Positions 1-10,703 of a stretch of 64,000 nt of DNA are shown one piece after another. Below the pieces are notes generated by a model that saw only the letters and a program-made list of their open reading frames with translations, was not told the origin of the DNA and searched no databases. Each line of letters starts with the position of its first letter. Within the stretch, counting starts at the first letter, position 1. Source of the stretch: Hydrogenophaga aromaticivorans. Its GTDB lineage: Bacteria; Pseudomonadota; Gammaproteobacteria; Burkholderiales; Burkholderiaceae_C. The stretch is from NCBI RefSeq assembly GCF_013387465.1, contig NZ_VYGV01000006.1, positions 343,638 to 407,637 of the forward strand, given 5' to 3'. Both the position numbers and the translations under genes were made by a program.

Positions 1-374
1 ACTACCGCGCGCTGACCGCCATGGTGGAGAACGATCTGGCCCAGGCCATCGACCAGCGTGGCCCGCTGCCTGCGCCGAGCAAGGGCCGCCTGTCTCGCCG
101 CGTCAAGAGTTTCCCGATCACGCCGCGCGTGGACCTGCGTCCCGACGAAAAGGCCCAGCGCTGGCTGCTCAGCGTCTCGGCCAGCGACCGCGCCGGCCTG
201 CTGTACTGCATCACACGCGTGCTCGCCCGCTACGACGTCAGCGTGCAACTGGCCAAAATCACGACGCTGGGTGAGCGCGTGGAAGACACCTTCCTCATCA
301 GCGGCCCGCAACTGCAGGTCAACAAACGGCAGATCGAGATCGAAACCGAGTTGCTGGAGACGCTGGAGGGCTGA
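1..374 (+). CDS. glnD: Bifunctional uridylyltransferase/uridylyl-removing enzyme GlnD, C-terminal end only
   Basis: Only the last ~124 residues are present; the reading frame is open from the left edge, so the start lies outside the window. The visible part ends in an ACT-type regulatory domain: DRAGLLYCITRVLARYDVSV is followed by the alternating beta-strand pattern and the TLGERVEDTF segment typical of the second GlnD ACT domain. GlnD uridylylates and de-uridylylates PII proteins in response to glutamine, which binds the ACT domains. The stop codon falls in the loop of a 9-bp hairpin that separates the gene from the convergent RND pump gene. Identification rests on the ACT domain alone, so it is good but not absolute. 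Confidence 0.88.
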   Translation, partial: YRALTAMVENDLAQAIDQRGPLPAPSKGRLSRRVKSFPITPRVDLRPDEKAQRWLLSVSASDRAGLLYCITRVLARYDVSVQLAKITTLGERVEDTFLISGPQLQVNKRQIEIETELLETLEG

Positions 375-385
375 GCGCCCTCCAG
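363..385. terminator. Hairpin between convergent glnD and RND pump genes
   Basis: CTGGAGGGC (363-371) and GCCCTCCAG (377-385) form a perfect 9-bp stem with a 5-nt loop. The glnD TGA stop (372-374) is in the loop. There is no T-run on either side, so intrinsic termination would be weak; it may instead act as a 3'-end protecting stem or a bidirectional block between the two convergent genes. Confidence 0.45.
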
Positions 386-388
386 GCG

Positions 389-3300
389 TCAGGCGGGGTG
401 GGACGCGGACAGGGCGTTCGGATCCCGTTCATGGGCCCGCTCGTCCTGGACCTTGCGGCCGACCAGGCGGGCGAACAGGATGCTCAGGTCATCGACCATG
501 GTGAACACCGCTGGCACGACCAGCAGGCTCAACAGCGTTGAGGTCACAAGTCCGCCGATCACCGCCACCGCCATCGGGGAACGGAAGCTGCCGTCCGCCG
601 CTCCCGAACCGACCGCCACCGGCAGCATGCCGGCCACCATGGCGATGGTGGTCATGACGATCGGCCGAGCGCGCTTGTGGCAGGCGTCCAGGATCGCCTC
701 CAGCCGCGGCATGCCGCGCTGGCGGCGCGCCTCGATCGCGTATTCCACCAGCAGGATGGAATTCTTCGACGCCACGCCCATCAGCATCACGAGCCCGATG
801 AGCGAGGGCATGGAGAAGCTCTTGTTGGTCAGCAGCAGCGCGACAAAGGCGCCACCGAACGACATGAGCAAGGCCGGCAGGATGGTGACCGGCAACAGGA
901 AGGCCTTGAACAGCAGCACCAGCACGATGTAGATGCACAGCACGCCGGTCAGCATCGCCAGCCCGAAACTGGCGAACAGCTCGCCCTGCACTTCTGCGTC
1001 GCCGATCTCCAGCACCTGCACGCCCGGCGGCAGGTTCTGGATGCTGGGCAGCGCGTCCACGGCCGTCTTCATGTCGCCCAGCGGGATACCGGCCAGCTCG
1101 ACTTCGAAGTTGATGTTGCGCGAGCGGTCGTAGCGGTCGATCACGGCGGGGCCGCCGCCGAAGCTCAGGGTGGCCACCTGACTGAGCATGACCGGGCCCC
1201 TGGCGCCAGGCACCGACAGGCGGCCCAGCACGTCCAGGTTCTCGCGCGCGGCACTGTCGAGCTTGACCACGATCGGCACCTGGCGCTGCGGCAGGTTCAG
1301 CTTGGGCAGGGCACTGTCGTAGTCGCCAACGGTCGCGATGCGCAGTGTCTCGGCGATGGCGGAACTGGTCACGCCCAGGTCGGCGGCGCGCTGCAGGTCG
1401 GGTGTGACGATGATCTCCGTTCGCACCAGGGCGGCCGAGGACTGGATGCTGCCCACGCCGTTGATGGTGCGCAGGTCGCGTTCGATGGCGCGGGCCGCTG
1501 TCGACAGGGCGTTGGCATCGCTGCCTGTGAGCGTGAGGATGTATTTCTCGCCCGAGCCGCCAAGACCGACCTTGTAGCGCACGCCTGGCAGCCCGGACAT
1601 CACCTCGCGCAGCTGGCTTTCGATCACCTGCTTGCGCGGGCGCTGGCCACGCGGGTCAAGCTGGATGGTCAACGCCGCCTTGCGCGACTCCTGCGCGCCC
1701 TGGGGCGCGAATGGATCGGAACCGGCGGAGCCTGAGCCGATCGTGGTGTAGATCGACTTGATGTGCTTCACCCCAGAGGCCATCACCCTCGCCCGTTCAG
1801 ACGTTGCGACGGTCTGGGCCAGGGTGCTGCCCGGGGGAAGCTCCAGATACACCTGGGTCTGCGAGTTGTCGTCCGCCGGCACGAAACCCTGGGGCAACAA
1901 GGGGATGAGCGCCAGCGAACCGATGAAGAAGGCGATGGCGCCCACAAGGGTCAGCCAGCGGTGGCGGATGCAGGCCGCGGCCCAGCGCTGGTAGGTGTTG
2001 AGCCAGCCCGGTTCGTTCTGGTTCGACATCCAGGACCAGATGGCACCGAAGAAGCGGTTGCTGCGCGCCCAGGCCGGCTGCTCTTTCGCGGTCACCACGG
2101 GCTTGAGGATGTAGGCCGCCATCATGGGCGTGAGGGCGCGCGCCACGATCAGCGAGGCGAACACGGCAAATGACGCCGTCCAGCCGAACTGCTTGAAGAA
2201 CTTGCCGGGGATTCCCGACATGAAGGCTGTTGGCAGGAACACCGCGATCAGTGTGAAGGTGGTGGCGATCACCGCCATCCCGATCTCGTCGGACGCTTCC
2301 ATCGCGGCCTGGTACGGGGTCTTGCCCATGCGCATGTGGCGCACGATGTTCTCGACTTCGACGATGGCGTCGTCCACCAGGATGCCCACCACCAGCGACA
2401 TCGCCAGCAGCGTCACCACGTTGATGGTGAAGCCCATGTAGTGCATGCCGATGAAGGCCGGGATCGCCGAGAGCGGCAGCGCCACGGCTGAAACCACCGT
2501 CGCGCGGAAGTCGCGCAGGAACAGCCAGACCACCAGCACCGCCAGGATGGCCCCCTCGTACAGCAGTGTCATGGAGGCGTTGAACTCCTCCTCCACCGGC
2601 GTCACGAAGTCGAAGGACTCGGTGATCGCGAGGTCCGGGCGCGCCACCTGCAGCGCCTTGAGCTTCTCGCGCACGCCACGGCCCACCTCGACTTCGCTGG
2701 CGCCGCGGCTGCGCGCCACCTCGAAACCGACCACCGGCTGGCCGTCCAGGAAGGCCGCCGCGGTCGGCTCGGCGATGGTGTCCCTGACCGTGGCGATCTG
2801 GTCCAGCCGGATGCGGCGGCCATCGGACAGCGACAACTCGAGCGCAGCCAGTTCTTCGGCCGACTTCATGGAGGACAGCGTGCGCAGCGGCTGCTGGCTG
2901 CCGCCGATGTCGGCCCGGCCGCCCGCGCTCTCGATCTGCACCTTGGCCAGCTGACGCGAAATGTCGGCCACGGTGGCACCCAGCGACTGCAGCTTCAGCG
3001 GATCGAGCAGGATCTGCACCTCGCGGTTCACGCCACCCACGCGGTTGACCGCACCCACACCGTTCACCGAAAGCAACAGCTTGGTGATGTCGTTTTCCAC
3101 GAACCAGGAAATGGCTTCGTCGTCCATCTTGTCCGAGCTGACCGTGTAGGCCAGCACCGCCCCGCTGGCGAGCTCGATCTTGTTGACGATGGGCTCGCGC
3201 AGATCGGTCGGCAGGTCGCTGCGCACCTTGGCCACCGCCGAGCGCACGTCGTCCAGCGCCTCCTGCGTGGCCTTCTCGATGCGGAACTCGGCCGTGATCG

Positions 3301-3568
3301 ACACCGTGCCGTCCTGCACCTTGGTGTAGATGTGCTTGAGGCCCTGCAGCGAGGCCAGGCTGTTTTCGATCTTGCGCGCGACGTCGTTTTCCAGCTGGTT
3401 GGGCGCGGCGCCCGGCAGACTGGCCACGATGGTGATGTTGGGCACGTCCAGGTCGGGGAAGTTCTGCACCTTCATCGCCTGGAACGAGAACAGACCGGCG
3501 AGCGTGAGCATGACGAACAGCATCGCCGCCGGGATCGGGTTGCGGATGGACCACGCGGAAACGTTCAT
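389..3568 (-). CDS. RND-family efflux pump, inner-membrane permease (AcrB/HAE1 type)
   Basis: A 1059-residue protein, the usual length for hydrophobe/amphiphile RND pumps. The N-terminus carries the first transmembrane helix (about residues 11-30) followed by a large periplasmic loop beginning FPDLDVPNITI. The proton-relay aspartate pair is visible at about 399-400 in GILVDDAIVEVEN. A second half repeats the topology, with the paired signature LMGVASKNSILLVEYA near the C-terminus. It would export drugs or other amphiphiles by proton antiport, with the adaptor and outer-membrane channel encoded immediately upstream. The start is 10 nt after the adaptor stop, so the three genes form one operon. 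Substrate cannot be told from sequence. Confidence 0.93.
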   Translation of the reverse strand: MNVSAWSIRNPIPAAMLFVMLTLAGLFSFQAMKVQNFPDLDVPNITIVASLPGAAPNQLENDVARKIENSLASLQGLKHIYTKVQDGTVSITAEFRIEKATQEALDDVRSAVAKVRSDLPTDLREPIVNKIELASGAVLAYTVSSDKMDDEAISWFVENDITKLLLSVNGVGAVNRVGGVNREVQILLDPLKLQSLGATVADISRQLAKVQIESAGGRADIGGSQQPLRTLSSMKSAEELAALELSLSDGRRIRLDQIATVRDTIAEPTAAAFLDGQPVVGFEVARSRGASEVEVGRGVREKLKALQVARPDLAITESFDFVTPVEEEFNASMTLLYEGAILAVLVVWLFLRDFRATVVSAVALPLSAIPAFIGMHYMGFTINVVTLLAMSLVVGILVDDAIVEVENIVRHMRMGKTPYQAAMEASDEIGMAVIATTFTLIAVFLPTAFMSGIPGKFFKQFGWTASFAVFASLIVARALTPMMAAYILKPVVTAKEQPAWARSNRFFGAIWSWMSNQNEPGWLNTYQRWAAACIRHRWLTLVGAIAFFIGSLALIPLLPQGFVPADDNSQTQVYLELPPGSTLAQTVATSERARVMASGVKHIKSIYTTIGSGSAGSDPFAPQGAQESRKAALTIQLDPRGQRPRKQVIESQLREVMSGLPGVRYKVGLGGSGEKYILTLTGSDANALSTAARAIERDLRTINGVGSIQSSAALVRTEIIVTPDLQRAADLGVTSSAIAETLRIATVGDYDSALPKLNLPQRQVPIVVKLDSAARENLDVLGRLSVPGARGPVMLSQVATLSFGGGPAVIDRYDRSRNINFEVELAGIPLGDMKTAVDALPSIQNLPPGVQVLEIGDAEVQGELFASFGLAMLTGVLCIYIVLVLLFKAFLLPVTILPALLMSFGGAFVALLLTNKSFSMPSLIGLVMLMGVASKNSILLVEYAIEARRQRGMPRLEAILDACHKRARPIVMTTIAMVAGMLPVAVGSGAADGSFRSPMAVAVIGGLVTSTLLSLLVVPAVFTMVDDLSILFARLVGRKVQDERAHERDPNALSASHPA

Positions 3569-3578
3569 GGCCGGTCCT

Positions 3579-4733
3579 TCACTGCACGATCTTCACGAGG
3601 TCACCCTCGTTGAGGAAGCCCGCACCCTGCACCGCCACCGCCTCGTCGGCCTGGAGCCCTTGCAGCACCTCGACGCGGTCGCCGGCACGGCGCCCGGTTT
3701 CGACCTTGCGCTGCGTCGCCTTGCTGTCGGCACCGACCACGAACACATAGTTGTGGCCGTCGCGCACCACGATGGACTGCGCCGGCACCGTCAGCGCCTG
3801 GCTGGCGCCGATCTGGAACTGCCCGCGTGCGAAGGTGCCGGCCTTGAGTTCGGCATGTTTCGGCAGATCGGCGAACACCAGCACGTTGCGGGTTTGGGGA
3901 TCGGCCGTCGGCGCAATGGCGCGCACCGTGCCCGCCACCTTCAGGCCACTGGCGGCCGTGACTTCGACCTTCTGGCCCACCTTCACCTGTCCCACCTCGG
4001 ACGGTGTCACCTCGGCACGCCATTCCATGCGGCTCTGGCGCACCAGACGGAAAAGTTCCTGCCCGGCGCCGGCCACCGCCCCCACAGTCGCCGTGCGAGC
4101 CGAGATCACGCCTTCGTCCGGCGAGCGCACCTGGGTGTAGCCCAGCCGGACCTGGGTGGCCGCGTAGGCGGCTTTGGCGGCCTCGTGTTGCGCCCGGGTC
4201 ACCTTCTCCTGCGTCAGGTACTGGGCGATTTGCGACCTGGACAGCGCCCCGGTGTTCTCGATCGAGCGCGCGCGATCGGCGTCGGCCTTCGCGCTCTCGG
4301 CAGCGGCCTCGGCCTGCATCAGCGCGGCCTTGCCCTGCAGGTTCTCGGCCTCGGCGGTCTCGCGGGCAAAAGTGGCCAGCACCTGGCCCTTCTTCACCAC
4401 ATCACCGATGTTCACGCTCACCGTCGCCAGCCGCAGACCCGGCACTTCGGCGCCCACGCTGGCTTCCTGCCAGGCCGCGATGTTGCCGTTGGCCAGCAGC
4501 TGCAGGGCCAGGCTGGCGGTCTCGGGTTTGGCCGTCGTCACCGTCATCGCGGGTTTGGCGGCAGCCGGCGCGGCGCCGGGTTCGGCCGCTGTCGCTGCCG
4601 GCGAAGCAGCGGCACCCTCGGCGGCAGCGGCCTTCTCGTCCTTGCCGCAGGCCACGGCCAGCACCGAGGTCAGCAACAGGGCGGCCACCAGCCGGGTCGT
4701 CGGGTCAGCGGAAAAATGGCGCAGGGTCTTCAT
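3579..4733 (-). CDS. RND efflux periplasmic adaptor (membrane fusion protein)
   Basis: 384 residues, starting with a lipoprotein signal peptide whose lipobox LAVAC puts the modified cysteine near residue 29. A long Ala/Pro/Glu-rich tether follows. Then come a lipoyl/barrel-sandwich half (IGDVVKKGQVLATF), an alpha-helical hairpin rich in Ala/Glu, the returning lipoyl half (VRSPDEGVISARTATVG), and beta-barrel and membrane-proximal domains. This order is that of HlyD/AcrA-family adaptors, which bridge the RND pump and the outer-membrane channel. Its start codon overlaps the stop of the upstream channel gene (ATGA, 4 nt), implying translational coupling. Confidence 0.92.
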   Translation of the reverse strand: MKTLRHFSADPTTRLVAALLLTSVLAVACGKDEKAAAAEGAAASPAATAAEPGAAPAAAKPAMTVTTAKPETASLALQLLANGNIAAWQEASVGAEVPGLRLATVSVNIGDVVKKGQVLATFARETAEAENLQGKAALMQAEAAAESAKADADRARSIENTGALSRSQIAQYLTQEKVTRAQHEAAKAAYAATQVRLGYTQVRSPDEGVISARTATVGAVAGAGQELFRLVRQSRMEWRAEVTPSEVGQVKVGQKVEVTAASGLKVAGTVRAIAPTADPQTRNVLVFADLPKHAELKAGTFARGQFQIGASQALTVPAQSIVVRDGHNYVFVVGADSKATQRKVETGRRAGDRVEVLQGLQADEAVAVQGAGFLNEGDLVKIVQ

Positions 4734-6166
4734 GAGTCTTTGCGCACCGGCTCCGGTGCGATCTGCGGATCGAAGCCGCCGCCCAGGGCGACGTAAAGGG
4801 CGATCCAGGTGTTGAGGTGGTCCAGTTGCAGCGCCACGGCGCCGCTGTCGGCATTGAGCTTGAGCCGGCGCGCTTCTTCCAGTTCGTTGAGGTTGGCCAG
4901 GCCGACGCGGTAACGGGCTTCGGTGGCCTCGAACGAGCGCGTGTAGCCGGCCACGGCCTGCTGGCTCGTCGCGAGCTGGGTGCGCAGCGCCACCAGCGCC
5001 ACCAGCGACTGCTCGACCTCGGCGATCGCGCGCCGCAACACATTGGCATAGCCCAGCGCCGCGGCCTCGTAGCGCGCGGACGCGGCCTCAGAGGAGGCAT
5101 TCAGTCCGGCTCGGCCGATCAGCGGCAGGTTCAGCGTCAGCGGGCCGGCCGACCAGGTGTTGAACGTGGTGCTCTCGCCGCCCGTGGTGAAGCGGTTGCG
5201 CAGCAGGTTGCCCGTCAGGCTCAGGCTGGGCCAGAGCGCAGCGCGCGCAACGCCCACGCCCTCGGCCGCGGCCACCAGTTCTTGCTGCGCGCGCGCCACG
5301 TCGGGACGCTGACGAATGACCTCCAGCGGCACCGCCGCCACACTGAGCACCGATCCGGCAACAGCCGGGTCGGGCAGCGCCGTGGCGGTGCCCAGCCGCT
5401 CGCGCAACCGTGGCTCGTCGGCCCCCACCAAAGCCACAATGCCCTTGAACTGTTGTTCGCACTGCCGGTTCTGTTGCGCCAGCCTGGACTCGGCGTCGGC
5501 CTGGCCGGCGCGGGCCAGCGCGGCGGTCGCCGGTGCGAGCAAGCCAGCGCGTTCGGTGTCGGCAGCGCTCTGAGCGGTCACACTGCGCGAGGCCCGGTCG
5601 CTGTCGATGACGGCCTTCTGCGCCAGACAGGAACGCCAGCCCAGGTACAGCCGCGCCGTTTCGGCGGCCATCAGCACCCGCGCCTCGTGCCAGCCCGCCT
5701 GCGCTGCAGCGGCCTGGGCCGAAGCCTGGCGCACCGACGAGGCGTTCTGGCCCCAGACATCCAGCGCCCACGACGCCTGCAGTCCGGCGTTCATGCCGGT
5801 GCCCAGCGGCGCACTGGCGCTGACGCCCCGGTAGGCCCCAGCTTCGAGCGCCACCTGCGGCAAGGTGGCACTGTCGGCGCCGGCCAGTGCCGCTCGCGCG
5901 GCGAACACCTGGGCACGGGCGGTCATGATGCTGGCGCTGCCTCGCTGGGCGTCGGCGATCAGCGCTGGCAGCTGCGCATCACCCAGACGGGCCCACCAGT
6001 CGGTCATCGATGCGGTCTGGCCCTGATGCGGCAATGGAGGCGCGTACCAGACCTTGGGCAGGGTGGTCTCGACCGAATGCACCGTGTGCTCGGCCGGTGG
6101 GCCCATGCCGGCACAGGCGGTCAGCCCCGATGCCATCGCCAGAATCAGGAGATGTTTCATTTCCAT
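4730..6166 (-). CDS. Outer-membrane efflux lipoprotein, NodT/OprM type
   Basis: 478 residues. The signal peptide ends in lipobox LTAC, so it should be lipidated. The early segment WWARLGDAQLPALIADA is typical of NodT-family channels, as are the two repeated long helical halves (TARAQVFAARAAL...; SSEAASARYEAAALGYANV...) that build a TolC-like trimer. It is the first gene of the efflux operon, an order (channel-adaptor-pump) less common than adaptor-pump-channel. Two in-frame ATGs exist two codons apart; the second, six bases downstream, gives a conventional MKHLLI signal peptide start and is equally possible. Confidence 0.92.
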   Translation of the reverse strand: MEMKHLLILAMASGLTACAGMGPPAEHTVHSVETTLPKVWYAPPLPHQGQTASMTDWWARLGDAQLPALIADAQRGSASIMTARAQVFAARAALAGADSATLPQVALEAGAYRGVSASAPLGTGMNAGLQASWALDVWGQNASSVRQASAQAAAAQAGWHEARVLMAAETARLYLGWRSCLAQKAVIDSDRASRSVTAQSAADTERAGLLAPATAALARAGQADAESRLAQQNRQCEQQFKGIVALVGADEPRLRERLGTATALPDPAVAGSVLSVAAVPLEVIRQRPDVARAQQELVAAAEGVGVARAALWPSLSLTGNLLRNRFTTGGESTTFNTWSAGPLTLNLPLIGRAGLNASSEAASARYEAAALGYANVLRRAIAEVEQSLVALVALRTQLATSQQAVAGYTRSFEATEARYRVGLANLNELEEARRLKLNADSGAVALQLDHLNTWIALYVALGGGFDPQIAPEPVRKDS

Positions 6167-6246
6167 GCGGGTCTCACACTGCGTTGCAGCGCAGCAAAGG
6201 GAATGAGCATAGCGAGGCTGCGACCCGTTTTTGAACTATTTTTGTT

Positions 6247-6786
6247 TCAGTTTTTTTCAACACCGGCGATCTGGGGGGCCAACACATCGGTGAACCCGAA
6301 CCGTGCAAAGTCGCGCATCCGCATCGGGTACAGCGTGCCCCAGAGGTGGTCGCACTCGTGCTGCACCACCCGGGCGTGAAAGCCCTCGGCGTCGCAATCG
6401 ATCACCCGCCCCTGGACGTCGAAGCCCTGGTAACGGATCCGCCGCCAGCGCGGCACCACGCCGCGCAGACCGGGCACCGACAGACAGCCCTCCCAGCCCT
6501 CTTCCTCCTCGTCACCCAGCGGTGTGATCACCGGGTTGATCAGGACGGTGCGCGGTACCACCGGCGCCTCCGGGTAGCGCGGGTTCGCCGCGCCGGTGCC
6601 GAAGATCACGAGCTGCAGGTCCACACCGATCTGCGGCGCAGCAAGGCCCGCCCCGTTGGCCGCGGTCATGGTCTCGATCATGTCGGCCACGAGTTGATGC
6701 AGCGCTGGCGTGTCGAACTCGGACACGGGTCGGGCCACGCTCAGCAGCCGGGGATCGCCCATTTTCAGAATCGTATGAATGGTCAT
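6247..6786 (-). CDS. def: Peptide deformylase
   Basis: 179 residues. All three deformylase motifs are present: [11 protein letters not shown] (about 45-55), EGCLS with the metal-binding Cys at about 101, and QHECDH with His143, Glu144 and His147. The enzyme removes the N-formyl group from nascent proteins. The gene stands alone between the efflux operon and the divergent cytochrome gene. fmt, the usual partner of def, is not adjacent, so this may be one of two or more def paralogues in the genome (inference). Confidence 0.95.
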   Translation of the reverse strand: MTIHTILKMGDPRLLSVARPVSEFDTPALHQLVADMIETMTAANGAGLAAPQIGVDLQLVIFGTGAANPRYPEAPVVPRTVLINPVITPLGDEEEEGWEGCLSVPGLRGVVPRWRRIRYQGFDVQGRVIDCDAEGFHARVVQHECDHLWGTLYPMRMRDFARFGFTDVLAPQIAGVEKN

Positions 6787-6867
6787 GGTGGTGTCATGGA
6801 TTACCCCGTGGGGTGTTCAGGCCTTCGCGGGCTACAGTCAGGTCTGGCCTGTTCAGAAGGATTTTCC

Positions 6868-7239
6868 ATGCAATCGCGTCCGACCACCCTGCCTCTCATG
6901 TCCCGTCAGCTGCGCTGCACCGCCAGCGCCTTGCTGCTGGGCGGTTTGCTGGCTTTTTTCAGCCAGCCGGCCAACGCGCAAGGCGCCGACATCTTCAAGG
7001 GTGCCGACCTCGCGCTGGGCGAAAAGATGATCGCCGAGCACAAGTGCGTGGCCTGTCACGTCAGCAAGGTGGGCGGCGACGGCAGTGCCATGTACAAACC
7101 CAAGGGCAAGATCAACTCCGCGGGCTTGCTGCGCGGCATGGTCGAGATGTGCAACACCACCATGAACCTGGGCATGTTCCCGGAGGAAGTCAGCGCCGTG
7201 GCCGCGGTGCTGAACCGGGACCACTACAAGTTCAAGTGA
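6868..7239 (+). CDS. Small periplasmic c-type cytochrome
   Basis: 123 residues with an N-terminal export signal ending near QPANAQG. One haem attachment site C60-VA-C63-H64 is present in HKCVACHVSK. The start was chosen because AGAAGGA lies 7 nt upstream, and earlier in-frame codons lack a ribosome site. Mature size is about 85 residues, typical of a monohaem class I electron carrier, and later methionines could supply the distal ligand. The partner is not evident from the neighbours. Confidence 0.85.
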   Translation: MQSRPTTLPLMSRQLRCTASALLLGGLLAFFSQPANAQGADIFKGADLALGEKMIAEHKCVACHVSKVGGDGSAMYKPKGKINSAGLLRGMVEMCNTTMNLGMFPEEVSAVAAVLNRDHYKFK

Positions 7240-7250
7240 ACCGAAACCAG

Positions 7251-7331
7251 GCCCCCACGCTCCGCCGCTGACGCGGGTCGCTGCCCCCCCGAGGGGGTGC
7301 GAATTCAGCTTGGGGCGGCCCGGCGCTGAAT

Positions 7332-7333
<2 letters not shown>
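7251..7333. repeat. G/C-rich intergenic repeat with inverted repeats (copy A)
   Basis: Between the convergent cytochrome gene and ligA lies a stretch with runs of C and G (GCCCCCACG, TGCCCCCCCGAGGGGG) and the tail TTGGGGCGGCCCGGCG. GAATTCAGC (7301-7309) and GCTGAATTC (7325-7333) form a perfect 9-bp inverted repeat overlapping the ligA stop. Similar C-run/G-run elements occur at 9461-9517 and 16474-16550, so it looks like a dispersed intergenic element. Confidence 0.6.
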
Positions 7334-9428
<2,095 letters not shown>

Positions 9429-9460
9429 TCAACCCAGGATGCCGCGGAACCGGCTTTGCC

Positions 9461-9517
9461 AGGCCGCCAGCATCGCCCCCTGGAAGGGGGTGACGCGCTT
9501 AAAGCGCGGCGCGGGGG
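9461..9517. repeat. G/C-rich intergenic repeat (copy B)
   Basis: Between ligA and zipA: CATCGCCCCCTGGAAGGGGG is followed by a short GCGCTTAAAGCGC palindrome and a G-run. It has the same C-run/G-run style as the elements near 7.3 kb and 16.5 kb and ends directly at the zipA stop codon. Confidence 0.5.
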
Positions 9518-10678
9518 TTAGCTAAATAATCTGCGCGCCTGCGGCGAACCCGCCGACAGATCGTGGCTGTCCAGCGCGTCGTACAGGCTCTCCAGGTCGG
9601 CGCCGATGCCGTCCATCGTGTCGGTGGACAACAACTGCCCACCATCATCGGTGATCACGCCCTCCATGGCTTCGGCCAGCGCGGCGGCGGCCTGGCGCAT
9701 GCGCACAAACGGCTGCTCGCTGCGCGGCACGTGGGTCACTTCGAGCGACAGCGCGACCTCGCGCAACGCGCTTTGTTCCGGGTCTTCGGCCATGGCGGCC
9801 TGCGAATCAAAGGCGAGGCTCAGGATGGGCGCCTGACCCGCCGCGCTGGCGGGCAGCACCATGCGCCCGGGCAGCACGCCCGCAACGAAGCCTAGCCGGG
9901 CCGCGTTCTGCGCCACATAACCGGGGCTCCAGGCGCTGCGACGGGCACGCAACATAAAACCCAACTGGGCATCGTGGCCGCTGGCAAAAGCATCCAGCTC
10001 GCGGGCGCGGGCCACTTCGGCGCGCATGTCGGGAAAATCGGGCGCGGCGCCCACCGCGTCGGCAAAGGCCTGCGCCTTGACGACGAACTCGGAAAACTCG
10101 ATGTCGTTGAGCGCGCCGGCACGGTTCGCCAGCTGCACGCCGGCCTGCAGCGCGTGGTAGCGCTGCCCCGGCCGCGGGCTTTCCCATTCACCGCTGGTTT
10201 CGTTCAGGCCTTCGACGGCAAACGGCTTGCTGCCAACCCGGCGCGTACCGGGCAGCGCCGCCAGCAAGGCATCGCCCGACACCGGGCCTTCCACCGCCAG
10301 CGGGGTGATGACGTCGATCAGGGCGTCCAGCCCGGGCCGCTTTTCGGGGGGACTGACGACGTTGTTGAGCGTGACGGGCACCACCACCGGCACACGCGCT
10401 TCGCCGTCCACCGCCACCGGCGGCTCCGGCTCGCGCGGGGCCTCGAAGGGGTGTCCCATGACCGGTTCGATGCGCTCCGATATCCCATCGTGGTCGGGCT
10501 CGATCACCGGGCCGGTCAGCGGGCTTTCAAAGCTCTGCGGTTCACCCGCACCGTCCAGCCCTGGGCGTTCGCTGGCGGTGCGCGGGGCACTCTTGCTCGT
10601 GACCCAGGCGTTGTAGGCGACCACGCCCGCCAGCACGAGGCCTCCGATGATGGCCAGACTGATTTGCAGAGTGCTCAT
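9518..10678 (-). CDS. zipA: Cell division protein ZipA-like
   Basis: 386 residues. A single N-terminal transmembrane helix (about residues 6-26, ISLAIIGGLVLAGVVAYNAW) is followed by a long Pro/Glu-rich acidic linker (about 35-200). The C-terminal globular domain (about 230-375) fits the FtsZ-binding ZipA domain, including DAQLGFMLRARR and the later MRQAAAALAEAMEGVITDD segment. Position between smc and ligA supports the call. ZipA anchors FtsZ to the inner membrane during septation. Primary similarity among ZipA proteins is low, so topology and context carry much of the identification. Confidence 0.85.
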   Translation of the reverse strand: MSTLQISLAIIGGLVLAGVVAYNAWVTSKSAPRTASERPGLDGAGEPQSFESPLTGPVIEPDHDGISERIEPVMGHPFEAPREPEPPVAVDGEARVPVVVPVTLNNVVSPPEKRPGLDALIDVITPLAVEGPVSGDALLAALPGTRRVGSKPFAVEGLNETSGEWESPRPGQRYHALQAGVQLANRAGALNDIEFSEFVVKAQAFADAVGAAPDFPDMRAEVARARELDAFASGHDAQLGFMLRARRSAWSPGYVAQNAARLGFVAGVLPGRMVLPASAAGQAPILSLAFDSQAAMAEDPEQSALREVALSLEVTHVPRSEQPFVRMRQAAAALAEAMEGVITDDGGQLLSTDTMDGIGADLESLYDALDSHDLSAGSPQARRLFS

Positions 10679-10703
10679 GTGTGTTCAGCGGTGGGTGGCG
10701 TGG

